Source of the DNA: Limnoraphis robusta CS-951
GTDB lineage: Bacteria > Cyanobacteriota > Cyanobacteriia > Cyanobacteriales > Microcoleaceae
Direction of reading: 5' to 3'
DNA length: 37,118 nucleotides
Assembly: GCF_000972705.2 (NCBI RefSeq)
Contig: NZ_LATL02000025.1
Span: 1 to 37,118, forward strand
Under the pieces are notes generated by a model that did not search any database, was not told the origin of the DNA, and saw only the letters and a list, made by a program, of their open reading frames with translations. Position 1 is the stretch's first letter. Each line of letters starts with the position of its first letter. The translations under genes and the position numbers were made by a program. This document shows positions 15,842 through 25,398 of the stretch, in pieces.

Positions 15842-17251
15842 TTAGCCAGAAGTCTCGGGTTTGGGAACTTCCTCCGTTTTCATCACCACTCGCAACAGAG
15901 GCGGAGCTACAAAGGTCGTGAGAATCACCATTAAAATAATGGCAACATCTAAAGCCGGTGACAACGCCCCACTATCAGAACCCACAGCAGCAAACACCAG
16001 TCCAACTTCACCTCGAGGAATCATTCCCACACCAATCGCCAAGCGGTTAACTTGAGGTAAACCAAAGACACTCCAACCCGAAACCACCTTCCCAATCATG
16101 GCAACTATAATCAGAAAAGAGGCAATAATTAAACCTTCACGGTTTTCGGGTATGGCGGGGTTAAGCACACTCAAGTCCGTTTTCGTTCCCACCGTCACAA
16201 AGAAAACTGGAACGATCACATCAGCAATCGGTATAATCAGATTCTCTAAATGTTGGTCTTCAATATCAGTCTCATCGAGAACTAAACCCGCCGCAAACGC
16301 CCCTAAAATCGCTTCTAGGTTAATCGCCGCCGCAATATAAGCCAGAATGAACGCCAACGTTAAAGCCGGAATCACCACTCTACCGCGAGTTTTGAGCTGT
16401 TTAGCGAGGCTGACAAAAGTGCTGTTAAAAAAGCGACCCAGGAGAATTGCGCCCACCAGGAAAACGCTTGCACTAATAATCAGGTAAACCGCATTGAGAA
16501 CATCAACTTCCCCGGTTTTCGCTAAACTGGCAACAACTGCTAGAACGATAATTCCCAAAATATCATCCATCACCGCAGCCCCCAGGATAATCTGACCCTC
16601 GGTAGACGAAAGTTGACCAATTTCTGCTAAAACCCGCGAGGTGATGCCAATGCTAGTCGCCGTTAAAGCTGCACCTGCAAAAATAGCCGCAATAGGGGGT
16701 GTATGAAAAATCAGGATTAAGCCTGCGGTTCCAGCAGCAAAGGGAACTGTCACCCCGACAACCGCCACGAATAAAGACTGGATACCGACTTCCAGGAGTT
16801 GTCTGACGTTGGACTCTAATCCAATTTCAAACAATAAGATAATTACCCCTAATTCAGCGAGAACCGAAAGGACTTCGCTAGTTGCTTCATAGGTGGCTTG
16901 AGCGGCTTGAGGGTCTAACGCCGTTGTCGCTTGCAAAAGGGTGATAATCAGGGAGCTAGTGTGATCCCCATTTTCAGGAAACACCACTAAATGCAGGGCA
17001 GACACCCCGATCACCACACCACCAACCAGTTCACCCAGTACAGGCGGAAATCCTAACCAGTTAAAAAATTCTCCGCCGATTTTACTGGCCATGAAAATGG
17101 CAACTAAACTCAGCAACACCCCACACAAAATCCAGACGGATTCGGGTTCGGCAGATGCTTCTTCTGTCGCAGTTGCCAGTAAGGGGAGAATATCAAATAA
17201 GGGAATTGAAAACAGAGGGGAAAAACTCACCCCGGCAACGAGATCAATCAT
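15842..17251 (-). CDS. CPA2-family cation:proton antiporter (KefB/NhaS-like)
   Basis: A 469-residue membrane protein with about 12-13 hydrophobic helices and no C-terminal TrkA-N or RCK domain. The landmark segments fit the Na+/H+ exchanger-type fold: LGFPPVLGELVGGVVIGVSA, LLFEIGLES, AAVMDDILGIIVLAVVAS with the paired acidic MDD in the core helix, and IPRGEVGLVFAAVG. It should exchange Na+ or K+ for H+ across the plasma or thylakoid membrane. Length and lack of regulatory domain fit cyanobacterial NhaS-type proteins, but the paralogue and ion cannot be fixed. The first 35 residues may include an optional start. Confidence 0.88.
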   Translation of the reverse strand: MIDLVAGVSFSPLFSIPLFDILPLLATATEEASAEPESVWILCGVLLSLVAIFMASKIGGEFFNWLGFPPVLGELVGGVVIGVSALHLVVFPENGDHTSSLIITLLQATTALDPQAAQATYEATSEVLSVLAELGVIILLFEIGLESNVRQLLEVGIQSLFVAVVGVTVPFAAGTAGLILIFHTPPIAAIFAGAALTATSIGITSRVLAEIGQLSSTEGQIILGAAVMDDILGIIVLAVVASLAKTGEVDVLNAVYLIISASVFLVGAILLGRFFNSTFVSLAKQLKTRGRVVIPALTLAFILAYIAAAINLEAILGAFAAGLVLDETDIEDQHLENLIIPIADVIVPVFFVTVGTKTDLSVLNPAIPENREGLIIASFLIIVAMIGKVVSGWSVFGLPQVNRLAIGVGMIPRGEVGLVFAAVGSDSGALSPALDVAIILMVILTTFVAPPLLRVVMKTEEVPKPETSG

Positions 17252-17312
17252 TCATTCCGCAGAACTCATCGTGTTTAGTCTAACTGAAGAAGGATCATTC
17301 AAGTTGACTCAA

Positions 17313-18122
17313 CTAGAACACTCGATGCTTGAGACAGGGCATTTGGACACGCACCTGTTCCAGGCGAGTTGGTTGAATTTCTGCGATCGCCACTCCGGGT
17401 TTATCTCCGGCATCATCTAAAATCACACCCCAAGGGTCGATAATCATCGCATGACCGTGAGTGTAGCGCCGACCATAGTGATTTCCCGTTTGCGCGGGTG
17501 CAACGACGTAACAGGTGTTTTCAATGGCTCGGGCTTTCAGCAACACTTCCCAGTGATCTTTTCCGGTATAAGCCGTAAAAGCCGCCGGAACAAACAGAAC
17601 TTGGGCGCCTTGATTGGATAAATGGCGATAAAGTTCAGGAAATCGGACATCATAGCAAACCGATAAGCCTAAATTTCCCAGTTCCTCGGACTGATAAACC
17701 GACGGTAACTGTTGACCTGCCATAACAGTAAAAGATTCGTGATAGGTATTACCATCGGGCAGGTTGACATCGAATAAATGCACTTTCTGATACCGAGCCA
17801 ATTCATTCCCACTCGGATCAATCAGTAAAGCTGTATTATAAACTTTGTTATTTTCAGTTGGGACTGGAAACCCTCCCGCAAGTAAGGTCACTTGAAAGCG
17901 TTGGGCTGTGGTTTTGAGGAATTTTTCAGTCTGTTGAGCGATTTCGGAGGCTTGAGAAGATTTTTCTTGCTCGTCGCCCATAAATGAAAAGTTCTCTGGT
18001 AAGCAGACTAACTCCGCCCCTCGACGCACGGCTAAATCGATTAACTCTTCTGCCTCAGCTAGATTCTTTTGTAGCTTGGGCAGACTTGTCATTTGAATTG
18101 CAGCAACAAGATAGGATCTCAT
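17313..18122 (-). CDS. Carbon-nitrogen hydrolase (nitrilase superfamily, Nit1-like amidase)
   Basis: I place the start at the ATG at 18122 (MRSYLVAAIQMTS), which gives the standard family N-terminus and 269 residues; an ATG at 18170 adds 16 unrelated residues. The catalytic triad is visible: Glu43 (LPENFSF), Lys113 (YQKVHLFD) and Cys156 (LSVCYDVRFPE). RFPELYR, the HWEVLLKARAIEN segment and HGHAMIIDPWG are typical of the Nit/omega-amidase branch, which hydrolyses deaminated glutathione or related omega-amides. Substrate is by homology only. The gene ends 61 bp from the antiporter start and may share its transcript. Confidence 0.88.
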   Translation of the reverse strand: MRSYLVAAIQMTSLPKLQKNLAEAEELIDLAVRRGAELVCLPENFSFMGDEQEKSSQASEIAQQTEKFLKTTAQRFQVTLLAGGFPVPTENNKVYNTALLIDPSGNELARYQKVHLFDVNLPDGNTYHESFTVMAGQQLPSVYQSEELGNLGLSVCYDVRFPELYRHLSNQGAQVLFVPAAFTAYTGKDHWEVLLKARAIENTCYVVAPAQTGNHYGRRYTHGHAMIIDPWGVILDDAGDKPGVAIAEIQPTRLEQVRVQMPCLKHRVF

Positions 18123-18228
18123 AGAGCCAAAAACGACCTGGGGACAGTTAGCGAAAAACGATACTGACAACTACCGTTATCTCCAAACAGTATAACGGCA
18201 GATTCTGATTGAATTATCGAATCTTCAA

Positions 18229-18350
18229 GGGGGACTGAGGATCAATAAGGATCAATTTCGAGGGATCGAGTTCATCCCAGTGACAGGACAGACAAGATTT
18301 TGTTCCTCTTGATTTGAGGATTATTTCGATTTCCTCGCTCTCAGTCCCCC
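18229..18350. repeat. Inverted repeat GGGGGACTGAG about 100 bp apart
   Basis: GGGGGACTGAG at 18229-18239 is answered by CTCAGTCCCCC at 18340-18350, a perfect 11-bp inverted pair enclosing about 100 bp of weaker self-complementarity. It lies between the amidase start and psaJ's stop. It could be a small MITE-like element or part of the psaFJ 3' end; no T-tract is present. Confidence 0.55.
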
Positions 18351-18378
18351 AGATATTCCTAGTATGACCGATTACGGT

Positions 18379-18504
18379 TTAGAGCGGGTGAAACAGAAGA
18401 TCGGGGAAGAAACGATTGAATTCAATTAAGATTCCAGCCGTAATTGCAAACCACGCAGCCGCTAATACAGGTGCCGTTGAGAGATAGGTGAGAAAATTCT
18501 TCAT
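18379..18504 (-). CDS. psaJ: Photosystem I reaction centre subunit IX (PsaJ)
   Basis: A 41-residue reading frame beginning [20 protein letters not shown], with one membrane helix and the ending FPDLLFHPL. Length, the N-terminal [12 protein letters not shown] and the [10 protein letters not shown] end are those of PsaJ. A clear Shine-Dalgarno (AAGGAG) lies nine bases upstream of the ATG at 18504. PsaJ sits at the edge of photosystem I in the thylakoid membrane beside PsaF and stabilises it. It follows psaF by 59 bp on the same strand, the usual psaF-psaJ operon. Confidence 0.96.
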   Translation of the reverse strand: MKNFLTYLSTAPVLAAAWFAITAGILIEFNRFFPDLLFHPL

Positions 18505-18563
18505 GGGATTATATCTCCTTTTGAAAGGTATTCAAACAGAACAGTTGATAGGCTCAAGCCCAA

Positions 18564-19052
18564 TTAGCGGGGTGAAACGGTGATTTCGTTATCGTTGGCA
18601 AACATTTCGCCAGAAGTTGCTTCCTTGAGTGCCGCTAAAGGCCAGATAAAGCCGCCTAGCATGAATTTGATTGCTACCGGAACGTCGATAATAATCTCTT
18701 TTTCGCCGGGGTCTTTGGTTGTTTTTGCGTATTGTAGGTAAGCCCGACCAACCCAACCAATCCATCCTGCAATATACAGGAATAAGATACTGGGAATCAA
18801 GAACTCACCAGCATGAGCGAGGCTACCATCTACAATCAAGTGAGGCAGACCATCTTCCCCACACAACGCTTGAGAATACCGCTCAAACCGTGCTTTAGCC
18901 AGATCCGGGTTTCCACTGTTGGCGATGGAAATCTTCGCCCGTTGCTGAAATGCTGAAGATTCCGAACAAGGGGTTAAGTTATACGCTGAAGCGGACGGCA
19001 CAATACTGATCCACAAACCAAAAGCTAAAACTATAGCCAACAATCGTCGCAT
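18564..19052 (-). CDS. psaF: Photosystem I subunit III (PsaF), precursor
   Basis: A 162-residue precursor. Residues 1-23 form a signal peptide ending SASA, then the mature start [16 protein letters not shown] typical of PsaF. The lumenal domain has the conserved Cys pair (CSES, LCGED), followed by the membrane segment [20 protein letters not shown] and the stromal end. In cyanobacteria PsaF is a transmembrane subunit on the PsaJ side of photosystem I. It leads the psaF-psaJ operon. Confidence 0.97.
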   Translation of the reverse strand: MRRLLAIVLAFGLWISIVPSASAYNLTPCSESSAFQQRAKISIANSGNPDLAKARFERYSQALCGEDGLPHLIVDGSLAHAGEFLIPSILFLYIAGWIGWVGRAYLQYAKTTKDPGEKEIIIDVPVAIKFMLGGFIWPLAALKEATSGEMFANDNEITVSPR

Positions 19053-19166
19053 AGAACTGTTTCCTTTTGTTACAAAACAATAAGTTTTCTGTACAATTGT
19101 TTCAGACCGCTCGTTGAGAAGCCATCTGAATTCTTTCGAGCAAAGTACAAGACATCCTCGTGACAG

Positions 19167-19208
19167 ACTCCCCCTGACCCTAATGAGGGTTTTGTGGGAG
19201 TTTCTTTT
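19167..19208 (+). terminator. Hairpin with T-rich tail between psaF and tsaD
   Basis: ACTCCC (19167-19172) pairs with GGGAGT (19196-19201), with an inner ACCCT-AATG-AGGGT stem; TTTCTTTT follows on the forward strand. It looks like a forward terminator, yet no forward gene ends before it. On the reverse strand it would lie in the psaF leader region. Confidence 0.4.
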
Positions 19209-19309
19209 CCTACAGGATAAAGTTTTGGATGTCCTATGTGTTCAGGTTACGCTAAATGATTAAGCTACTAGAAGTAACCCAATCGTTTCAATCAAGAATT
19301 TATCAGTCA

Positions 19310-20368
19310 ATGGCTACAGTTTTAGCAATTGAAACAAGTTGTGACGAAACCGGGGTCGCAATCGTAAAAAATCGTAAAGTTTGCAGCAACGTTGTGGCAT
19401 CCCAAATTGCTATTCATCAAGAATTTGGGGGTGTTGTCCCGGAAATTGCCTCTCGACATCACCTCGAAGCCGTTAATCTTTTGATTGACCAAGCTTTAGG
19501 CCAAGCTGGACTCACCTGGACTGATATTGATGGCATTGCTGCGACCTGCGCCCCTGGGTTAGTGGGTGCTTTATTGATTGGGATAACCGCCGCCAAAACC
19601 CTAGCCCTATTACACCACAAGCCGTTTTTAGGCGTTCATCACCTCGAAGGCCACATTTATGCAACCTATTTAACTCAACCTGACTTAGAACCCCCTTTTC
19701 TCTGTTTGTTGGTTTCAGGAGGTCATACCAGTTTAATTCGGGTGTTAGACTGCGGAATATACGAAACCCTCGGCCAAACGCGAGATGATGCCGCAGGTGA
19801 AGCGTTTGATAAAGTAGCAAGACTACTCAATTTAGGCTATCCGGGTGGCCCGATTATTGATAAACTGGCAACTCAAGGAAATCCCCAGGCTTTTCCACTC
19901 CCGGAAGGGAAAATTTCTCGACCCGATGGCAGTTATCATCCCTATGATTCCAGTTTTAGTGGCTTGAAAACCGCAGTTTTGCGTCTAGTCCAAAAGTTTG
20001 AACGGAGTCAAGAATTACCCGTTAATGATATTGCAGCCAGTTTTCAGCAAACCGTTGTCAACAGTTTAACCAAACGAGCGATCGCCTGTGCGTTAGACTA
20101 CGGACTCAATACCATAGCAGTGGGTGGGGGTGTCGCAGCGAATAGCGGTTTACGCCACTATCTCCAAGAAGCGGCCAGTCAGCATAATATCCAAGTCTTG
20201 TTTCCCCCCTTAAAATATTGTACCGATAACGCCGCCATGATTGCCTGTGCAGCCTGTGATCATCTCAATCGAGGTCATACATCATCTTTAACGTTAGGAG
20301 CAACTTCTAGGCTCAAAATTGAAGAGGTAATGCAGCTTTATCCCGGTATTAATCTGGAAGACAACTGA
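19310..20368 (+). CDS. tsaD: tRNA N6-adenosine threonylcarbamoyltransferase TsaD
   Basis: I start at the ATG at 19310 ([19 protein letters not shown]), the usual cyanobacterial N-terminus, giving 352 residues; an ATG at 19256 adds 18 residues without conservation. The ASKHA nucleotide-binding fold shows ETSCDET (8-14), the metal-binding HHLEGH with His111 and His115, [10 protein letters not shown], and the late CTDNAAMIA. With TsaB and TsaE it transfers threonylcarbamoyl from the TsaC product to A37 of ANN-decoding tRNAs. A TsaC-type gene is at 27813-28412. Its 3' end overlaps the convergent methyltransferase by 20 bp. Confidence 0.96.
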   Translation: MATVLAIETSCDETGVAIVKNRKVCSNVVASQIAIHQEFGGVVPEIASRHHLEAVNLLIDQALGQAGLTWTDIDGIAATCAPGLVGALLIGITAAKTLALLHHKPFLGVHHLEGHIYATYLTQPDLEPPFLCLLVSGGHTSLIRVLDCGIYETLGQTRDDAAGEAFDKVARLLNLGYPGGPIIDKLATQGNPQAFPLPEGKISRPDGSYHPYDSSFSGLKTAVLRLVQKFERSQELPVNDIAASFQQTVVNSLTKRAIACALDYGLNTIAVGGGVAANSGLRHYLQEAASQHNIQVLFPPLKYCTDNAAMIACAACDHLNRGHTSSLTLGATSRLKIEEVMQLYPGINLEDN

Positions 20369-21326
20369 TTACAGATACGGAATCATACTTGCGGGATGCA
20401 GAAGCCAACGCAGAGGATGCCAACATCATCCACCTGCTTCTAGCAGAGGGTTTCACTGGTAAAGATTCTTTCCCATTCCGCAGGGAAAACAAATTATAGG
20501 CTTGTTGCTCTATCTGTGTATTTTTTGGAATAAATTGTCGGCAATATCCCCGAAATTGAGTAGAAAGAATTTGGAATCCTGATTTTTGAATACAAGATAC
20601 TAGGCTTTTTTCTGTGAAAAAGTGAAGATGACGAGGAACATCCAAGTGACTCCACGAAGCTCCTGACCATCGCGCTCCAATACAATCATTATTCGGTACT
20701 TCACAGATAAATATACCTTTGGGTTTAAGCACTTTTTTCACGTTCGTCAAGGCTAACATTGGATCAAGGCAATGTTCTAGAACGTGTGACATTACAATAG
20801 CATCGAAAGATGGCTCTGGAAAATGATTGGATAAATCTTCCGCAGTACCTTGTTTGACTTGCAGACCTTTTGACACCGCCACAGCCCTTGCTTCTGCATC
20901 GGGTTCAAGTCCATAAACACAATAGCCGAGTTGCTGACAAGCTGAAAGTAAATGTCCAGAACCACAACCAATATCGCAGATAGTGCCTTGGCGATCAATG
21001 AATTTTTGCAGTAGAGAAGCCGTTATTTCTTTACCTTGGTCAAATTTCCAGGCGAGATGAACCAGTAGTTTATCGAAAAATGCCTTCTTCTTTGAGCTGT
21101 TTTTTTCTTGAGCTTTATCGAAATGGGTATAGTAATCTTTAACATCGTAAAACTCCCTAACCTCCTCATACTCAGTTGGACGAGGATGTAGAATACCATA
21201 CTGACAGGTTTCGCACCAATAGAGTTGGTAAGATGTTTTTTCGTTGGGCTTTCTGTGATCGCCTGGAACAGAAAGCCACTTCCGTAAAGGGGTTTGATCC
21301 AGTGGGCATAGTAATGTTTGAGTCAT
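20349..21326 (-). CDS. Class I SAM-dependent methyltransferase with partial zinc-ribbon-like N-terminus
   Basis: The start is set at the ATG at 21326 ([17 protein letters not shown]), which has AGGA upstream; 325 residues. Residues 7-41 carry a CPLD...CETC pattern like a degenerate zinc ribbon (one of the first Cys pair is missing). The Rossmann methyltransferase domain follows, with DIGCGSG at 118-124 and LEHCLDP, the post-motif of Methyltransf_23-type enzymes. This architecture is common in genes for small-molecule or glycan modification, but the substrate cannot be inferred. The last six codons lie under the tsaD 3' end. Confidence 0.82.
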   Translation of the reverse strand: MTQTLLCPLDQTPLRKWLSVPGDHRKPNEKTSYQLYWCETCQYGILHPRPTEYEEVREFYDVKDYYTHFDKAQEKNSSKKKAFFDKLLVHLAWKFDQGKEITASLLQKFIDRQGTICDIGCGSGHLLSACQQLGYCVYGLEPDAEARAVAVSKGLQVKQGTAEDLSNHFPEPSFDAIVMSHVLEHCLDPMLALTNVKKVLKPKGIFICEVPNNDCIGARWSGASWSHLDVPRHLHFFTEKSLVSCIQKSGFQILSTQFRGYCRQFIPKNTQIEQQAYNLFSLRNGKESLPVKPSARSRWMMLASSALASASRKYDSVSVISCLPD

Positions 21327-21617
21327 GGTATCCTGGCTTAAATTCTGATATAAAAGTTGGAAATTTTGTAGATGCAAAACTTGATCATTGATTATCTATT
21401 GTCTCGACAAAACTTGGTAATATAGACGCACTCAATAATTATAATTCCCTGAACTGCTACTCATACTTAAGATCTGGTTAGCAACGCACGACGCTCTCAT
21501 TCTATCAATGCCTAAATTGGATGTCTACTCATTTTTGATAAGTTATTTTAAGTTTTCCAAATTTTGATCAATGGGCGACTGATTACTGATAGTCAACCTA
21601 AAATTCTGATCTTCAGA

Positions 21618-22469
21618 TTAAACAGATATAAAACTATCCCAGAGTGCGTTAGTCGGAATATTGCTAACAAATCCTAACGCTGTATTTGAGCTATTGTTAA
21701 TAATTATAGTGCCGGGACTGCCAAGTAAATTAAAGGGGACTAAGTTAAGGTTTATAGAGCTTAACCCTTCTGTTAAACCGATTTGATCAACTCCGACTTG
21801 AAAATCTGTAATAATATCAGCTTGAGTAAAATCCGAGGTTGCAGCCGAGGTTGAGAGAATAAAAACATCAGAATTTAAACCCCCAGTCAAAATATCTTGA
21901 CCTCTATCTCCGCTTAAAACATCGTTTCCTGTACCTCCATTTAACAAGTCATTACCTTGACCACCAAATAAAGTATCATTTTCGCTATCTCCGTTGAGAG
22001 TATCATTTCCTAAACCTCCACTGAGATCATCATTTCCATCACCACCGTTTAAACTATCGTTTTCGGGAGTTCCGAGTAAGATATCGTGACTTTGATAGGA
22101 GTTGGAAATATTGCCGGAATTGTTTAACTCAGTGGCGTTTAAGTTACTACTATTGTTGTTTCCTCCATATTGAAAGAAGGGAAATGTACTGAACGTTACC
22201 TCACCTGTTGAAGTGATTTCTCCGGTAACAGGATTAATTTCAAAAGGTTCAAAATCGGAAATCCCAACCCCTTCAGGATTACCCGTAGCGGGTACAATGG
22301 GACGGAGTGTTCCATTCTCTAGCTCAAAAAATACCTCTTCTCCAGCTAAAGGAACGTTGGGTACAATCGGAGGAACAACGATGCTATTAACAACTGTTTC
22401 GCGAGAAGGCGGATTAATTCCACCAAAGTTGATTACACCAAATCCTCCATCATTGAGAAAAAATACCAT
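21618..22469 (-). CDS. RTX-type calcium-binding repeat protein
   Basis: A 283-residue acidic protein. Residues about 141-200 are five to six hemolysin-type nonapeptide units (GGDGNDDLSGGLGNDTLNGD and continuing), which form a calcium-bound beta roll. The N-terminal 125 residues are low-complexity and Pro/Asn-rich with no recognised domain, and residues 200-283 form a hydrophobic-polar C-terminal cap (DVFILSTSAATSDFTQADII). There is no Sec signal peptide; RTX proteins usually leave by a type I system through a C-terminal signal, and no exporter gene lies nearby. Function otherwise unknown. Confidence 0.85.
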   Translation of the reverse strand: MVFFLNDGGFGVINFGGINPPSRETVVNSIVVPPIVPNVPLAGEEVFFELENGTLRPIVPATGNPEGVGISDFEPFEINPVTGEITSTGEVTFSTFPFFQYGGNNNSSNLNATELNNSGNISNSYQSHDILLGTPENDSLNGGDGNDDLSGGLGNDTLNGDSENDTLFGGQGNDLLNGGTGNDVLSGDRGQDILTGGLNSDVFILSTSAATSDFTQADIITDFQVGVDQIGLTEGLSSINLNLVPFNLLGSPGTIIINNSSNTALGFVSNIPTNALWDSFISV

Positions 22470-22574
22470 AGGAATTAAGAGTGTTGAGGACTTAACTTTT
22501 AACTGTACTCAACTGTTCTGCGATCGTGTGTATGCTAATTATCAATAGAAAAAAAACTAATCACTGTTCCCTCT

Positions 22575-22623
22575 TTTTCATTTTTTCTTCCCTACCCCCT
22601 ATGCCCTATCCCCTGTTGCCTGT
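22575..22623. repeat. CCCTATCCCCTGTTGCC-type short tandem repeats at a gene end
   Basis: Degenerate heptads (CCCTACC, CCCTATG, CCCTATC, CCCTGTT, GCCTGTT) run directly up to the hydrolase stop codon. Read on the gene's strand the sequence is TAA followed by ACAGGCAACAGGGG, the same junction as at 23757. Confidence 0.75.
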
Positions 22624-23490
22624 TTAGTGGTGTTTTTGGAGAAGGGTTAAAATGTGGGAGGCGATCGCTTCAGTTTGCTCTACCATAGCCAGATGTCCGC
22701 ACTTGGGAATTTCAATTACGTTACCGTCTTCCTGTTTAAACATCCAGTGAAAACTAGCAAGATAACGCACATATTGGGGTTCCATGACTCGATCTTCGGT
22801 TCCCGCTAAAAAATAAACAGGTTGTTTGAGGCGAGAAACCAATTGAGGGAGACGATGAACTTCGGCTTCTGTGGTGGAGTCTAACAAAGCCCCTAAAGCT
22901 GCTTCGGGCGCAGCACCGACAAAATCAATCAGCCGTTGGCGTCCCCAGTGACGGGCTATGGGACGAGCGACTTGAGTCTGGGAAAAGAGAAGATCAAGTA
23001 GGGGAACAGCAGCTAGCCAACGGGGACGAAACTTAACGATTTGTTTTCCCGCCGAACGAAATTTCTCGAACTCTTCTTTGAGGTAAATTCCGCCTCCTGC
23101 GTTAACACAAATAACCCCCTTCACCTGTTGGGGAAGTTGGTCAGCAGCCTGTAGCGCTATCGTTCCCCCGAGAGAATGTCCCACAAGCCAAGCTTGGTCA
23201 ATTTTGAGGTGTTGTAACAATAAAGCTAAATCTTCGGCGTAGGAAGCCGGAGTGTAGCTGAAAGTGGGCTTATCCAATACACCCCTTGTTTGAGAAAAAA
23301 GTTGAGAATCACCAAACCCCCGTAAGTCATAGGACAAACATTGGTAATCAGGTTGTAACTGTTCAATTAGCGGTAGCCAATAGCGACGGCTCAACAGCCA
23401 GCCGTGAATAAAAACAATAACAGGATTTTCGGGGGTGGGTGGGGTCAACTCGTAAGTGTGTTTGACACCTTGAATCTCGATAGTTGTCAT
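22624..23490 (-). CDS. Alpha/beta-fold hydrolase
   Basis: A 288-residue alpha/beta hydrolase. Oxyanion-hole HG appears in VIVFIHGW (about 24-31), the nucleophile elbow is GHSLGG with Ser106, an acid candidate lies in LAGTEDRVM, and the catalytic His in IPKCGHLAMVEQ. YDLRGFGDS around 54-62 is the usual strand-4 motif. A cap domain covers about residues 140-225. No signal peptide. Members of this group act on esters, epoxides or similar bonds; the substrate is open. Its stop codon abuts a short tandem repeat. Confidence 0.88.
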   Translation of the reverse strand: MTTIEIQGVKHTYELTPPTPENPVIVFIHGWLLSRRYWLPLIEQLQPDYQCLSYDLRGFGDSQLFSQTRGVLDKPTFSYTPASYAEDLALLLQHLKIDQAWLVGHSLGGTIALQAADQLPQQVKGVICVNAGGGIYLKEEFEKFRSAGKQIVKFRPRWLAAVPLLDLLFSQTQVARPIARHWGRQRLIDFVGAAPEAALGALLDSTTEAEVHRLPQLVSRLKQPVYFLAGTEDRVMEPQYVRYLASFHWMFKQEDGNVIEIPKCGHLAMVEQTEAIASHILTLLQKHH

Positions 23491-23504
23491 ATGTTAATCC
23501 TACC

Positions 23505-23757
23505 CTTTTTCAGTGACCAGTTAACAGTCACCAGTCACCAGTGACCAGTTTTACAGTCACCAGTCACCAGTTTTTTCAGTTTTCACTGTTCAGTTCCTTC
23601 CTTCTTGCCTGTTGCCTGTTGCCTATTCCCTCTCTTACAAACTTTGCTCTCGCCGGAAACCGCCGAGTCGCAAGTTTGCGCTCTTGCATGATTGCCTGTT
23701 GCCTGTTGCCTATTCCCTCTTGCCTGTTGCATGATTGCATGATTGCCTGTTGCCTGT
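23505..23757. repeat. Short tandem repeat tract with dispersed 60-bp copy 2
   Basis: From 23505, CAGTCACCAGT/CAGTGACCAGT units repeat; from about 23600 TGTTGCC heptads (CTTGCCTGTTGCCTGTTGCC) appear, interrupted at 23631-23690 by the second copy of the dispersed repeat seen at 7481, then continue with GCATGATTGCCTGTTGCC units. The last heptad runs into the stop codon of the ACT-domain gene. On the other strand the heptads match the AGGCAACAGG units at 13735-13850. Confidence 0.85.
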
Positions 23758-24483
23758 TTAAAACCGTTCTCCCATCAATCGTTGACGCATTCCTTCGGCG
23801 ATTTTTTGGCCAAGGTAATCGGGAATTAAGCTTTCGTTCGGGCCAAGAAGATAGAGAATTAAACGAGTTCGGCCCCGCCAGACTAACAAATTAGCGTTGA
23901 CGACTAACAGATCCTCTTGCCAGATGGCATACATGACCTTGTAAAATAAGCCAGGTTGGTTGTCGGCTTCTATCAACAAGGCTGGAAGATGAAACACAGG
24001 ATCAACATAAAATTCGGTAGCAACATCTTCCAGGCCTGCGTCTAGATTAAATTCTACAGCTAACATTTCCTCCACTTCAAAGTGTCCGGCGAGGGCTTCT
24101 CGAACCGCTCGACAGACATTATCTGCGGTTTTATCCGTGAGTGCTTTACCCCCTCGGGAAACCACTAACTTGATAAAAACCAACATTGGAGGATAAATTT
24201 GTCCGTATAGACTGAGATTATGGATCGTTAAACCGTAAGCAGCTAAGACCCCAAAAATATCGCTCAGAAGAAAAGACTGATTGCGGTAGGCAAAGTGCAA
24301 CGCACTTCGACTTCCCTCGGGTTTGATCTCAATAACCGCTTGTCTGGTTTTGTAAATCTCATAGGCCAGCTTGAGGTTTTGGAGTTGAATTTCACTACTG
24401 ACAAATTGCTCATAAAACTGTGGGAACGCCCGATTGAAGCGTTTTAGCAGTTCCAGCGTTGACGATTTTAAGCCCAAAGCCAT
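23758..24483 (-). CDS. Tandem ACT-domain protein (GlnD C-terminus-like)
   Basis: A 241-residue protein with two ACT-like folds. The first covers about 60-150 ([28 protein letters not shown]). The second covers about 165-241 ([39 protein letters not shown]). The [10 protein letters not shown] element resembles the ligand-binding ACT loop of PII uridylyltransferase (GlnD), but no nucleotidyltransferase or HD domain is present. I recall related stand-alone proteins in cyanobacteria without an assigned role; sensing of an amino acid is plausible by family only. Divergent from the GNAT gene with a 76-bp gap. Confidence 0.78.
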   Translation of the reverse strand: MALGLKSSTLELLKRFNRAFPQFYEQFVSSEIQLQNLKLAYEIYKTRQAVIEIKPEGSRSALHFAYRNQSFLLSDIFGVLAAYGLTIHNLSLYGQIYPPMLVFIKLVVSRGGKALTDKTADNVCRAVREALAGHFEVEEMLAVEFNLDAGLEDVATEFYVDPVFHLPALLIEADNQPGLFYKVMYAIWQEDLLVVNANLLVWRGRTRLILYLLGPNESLIPDYLGQKIAEGMRQRLMGERF

Positions 24484-24559
24484 AATTGAGGAGAAGGTAC
24501 GGGAGATATACTACTATCTAGTACGGTCATTCAACGTCTACTACCTTAACCACACCTGC

Positions 24560-25108
24560 ATGGGTTTCTGGAAAAACTTGTTTAGCGGTTCTGATTCCAC
24601 TTCGAGTTCCTCGACAGCAGACTACGAGGTTCATAATAACGGGGACAGCGATGCTGCACCCCAGGCAGTTCGCACATCGACTAATAGTAATGGTCGCATT
24701 TTTTTTAGTACAGATCGTGATATCGATCTCTATGAGCTAGAAGAACTTTGCAGTGCGGTGGGTTGGTCTCGTCGCCCTTTACGAAAAGTTAGAAAGGCTA
24801 TCCAACATAGCTTTTTGGTCGTTTCGATGTGGCAACTCCAAGGCAAGCAACGACGGCTGATTGGGTTTGCCAGAGCAACTTCTGACCATGCTTTTAATGC
24901 CACGCTCTGGGATGTGGTGGTTCACCCGGATTTCCAGAATCGCGGTTTGGGTAAAGCTCTGATGAAGTTTATTATCAAAAAGTTGCGTAGCGAGGATATC
25001 AGTAACATTACTCTGTTTGCTGACCCCCATGTTGTAGATTTTTATCGAAATTTGGGCTTTATACCTGACCCTGAAGGGATTAAGGGAATGTTTTGGTATC
25101 CAGATTGA
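24560..25108 (+). CDS. GNAT-family N-acetyltransferase (Ycf52-like)
   Basis: The start at 24560 ([18 protein letters not shown]) gives 182 residues; the longer frame from 24434 would overlap the divergent ACT gene. A Ser-rich flexible N-terminus of about 45 residues precedes the GNAT fold: [36 protein letters not shown] with the acetyl-CoA loop, and [11 protein letters not shown] at the end. The IGFARATSD signature and layout match Ycf52, encoded in some red-algal plastids, and plant NSI, which acetylates plastid proteins. The target here is unknown. A paralogous fold is at 29375-29872. Its stop is followed by repeat-like sequence. Confidence 0.85.
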   Translation: MGFWKNLFSGSDSTSSSSTADYEVHNNGDSDAAPQAVRTSTNSNGRIFFSTDRDIDLYELEELCSAVGWSRRPLRKVRKAIQHSFLVVSMWQLQGKQRRLIGFARATSDHAFNATLWDVVVHPDFQNRGLGKALMKFIIKKLRSEDISNITLFADPHVVDFYRNLGFIPDPEGIKGMFWYPD

Positions 25109-25266
25109 GGGGACAGCTGATTAGGCAAAAGACTATAGGTTACAGGGGACAGGTAACAGTGAAAAAACGGGTGACGACTGTGTAGAGGTAATTCATCAAT
25201 TACCCCTACCAGACTGCTGACTGTTAACTGGTGACTGATTTCCCACTTCTTGGTGAGATGGAAATT

Positions 25267-25295
25267 TTGCAATTTTCACTGATTTGCTGTACACT
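25267..25295 (+). promoter_or_regulatory. Sigma70-type promoter for tRNA-Pro
   Basis: TTGCAA at 25267-25272 and TACACT at 25290-25295 are 17 bp apart. The predicted start, about 25302, lies 23 bases before the mature tRNA. Confidence 0.5.
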
Positions 25296-25324
25296 AAAGT
25301 TAGTTCTGTAAAAATTACAGTTCA

Positions 25325-25398
25325 CGGGATGTAGCGCAGCTTGGTAGCGCGCCTGCTTTGGGAGCAGGATGTCGCAGGTTCAAATCCTGTCATCCCGA
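25325..25398 (+). tRNA. tRNA-Pro (anticodon UGG)
   Basis: A 74-nt cloverleaf. The acceptor stem CGGGATG pairs with CATCCCG, discriminator A. The D arm is GCGC-AGCTTGGTA-GCGC. The anticodon arm CCTGC/GCAGG encloses TTTGGGA, anticodon TGG. The T arm GCAGG-TTCAAAT-CCTGT follows. The 3' CCA is not encoded. Confidence 0.97.

Noticed and set aside
19512..19820. 102-residue frame opposite tsaD
   Set aside because: An antisense shadow of a conserved gene, with Leu/Arg/His-rich composition typical of such shadows.
25109..25260. Hairpin GGTAATT-CATC-AATTACC after the GNAT gene as a terminator
   Set aside because: The stem is perfect but there is no T-tract on either side, and it sits in short-repeat sequence.
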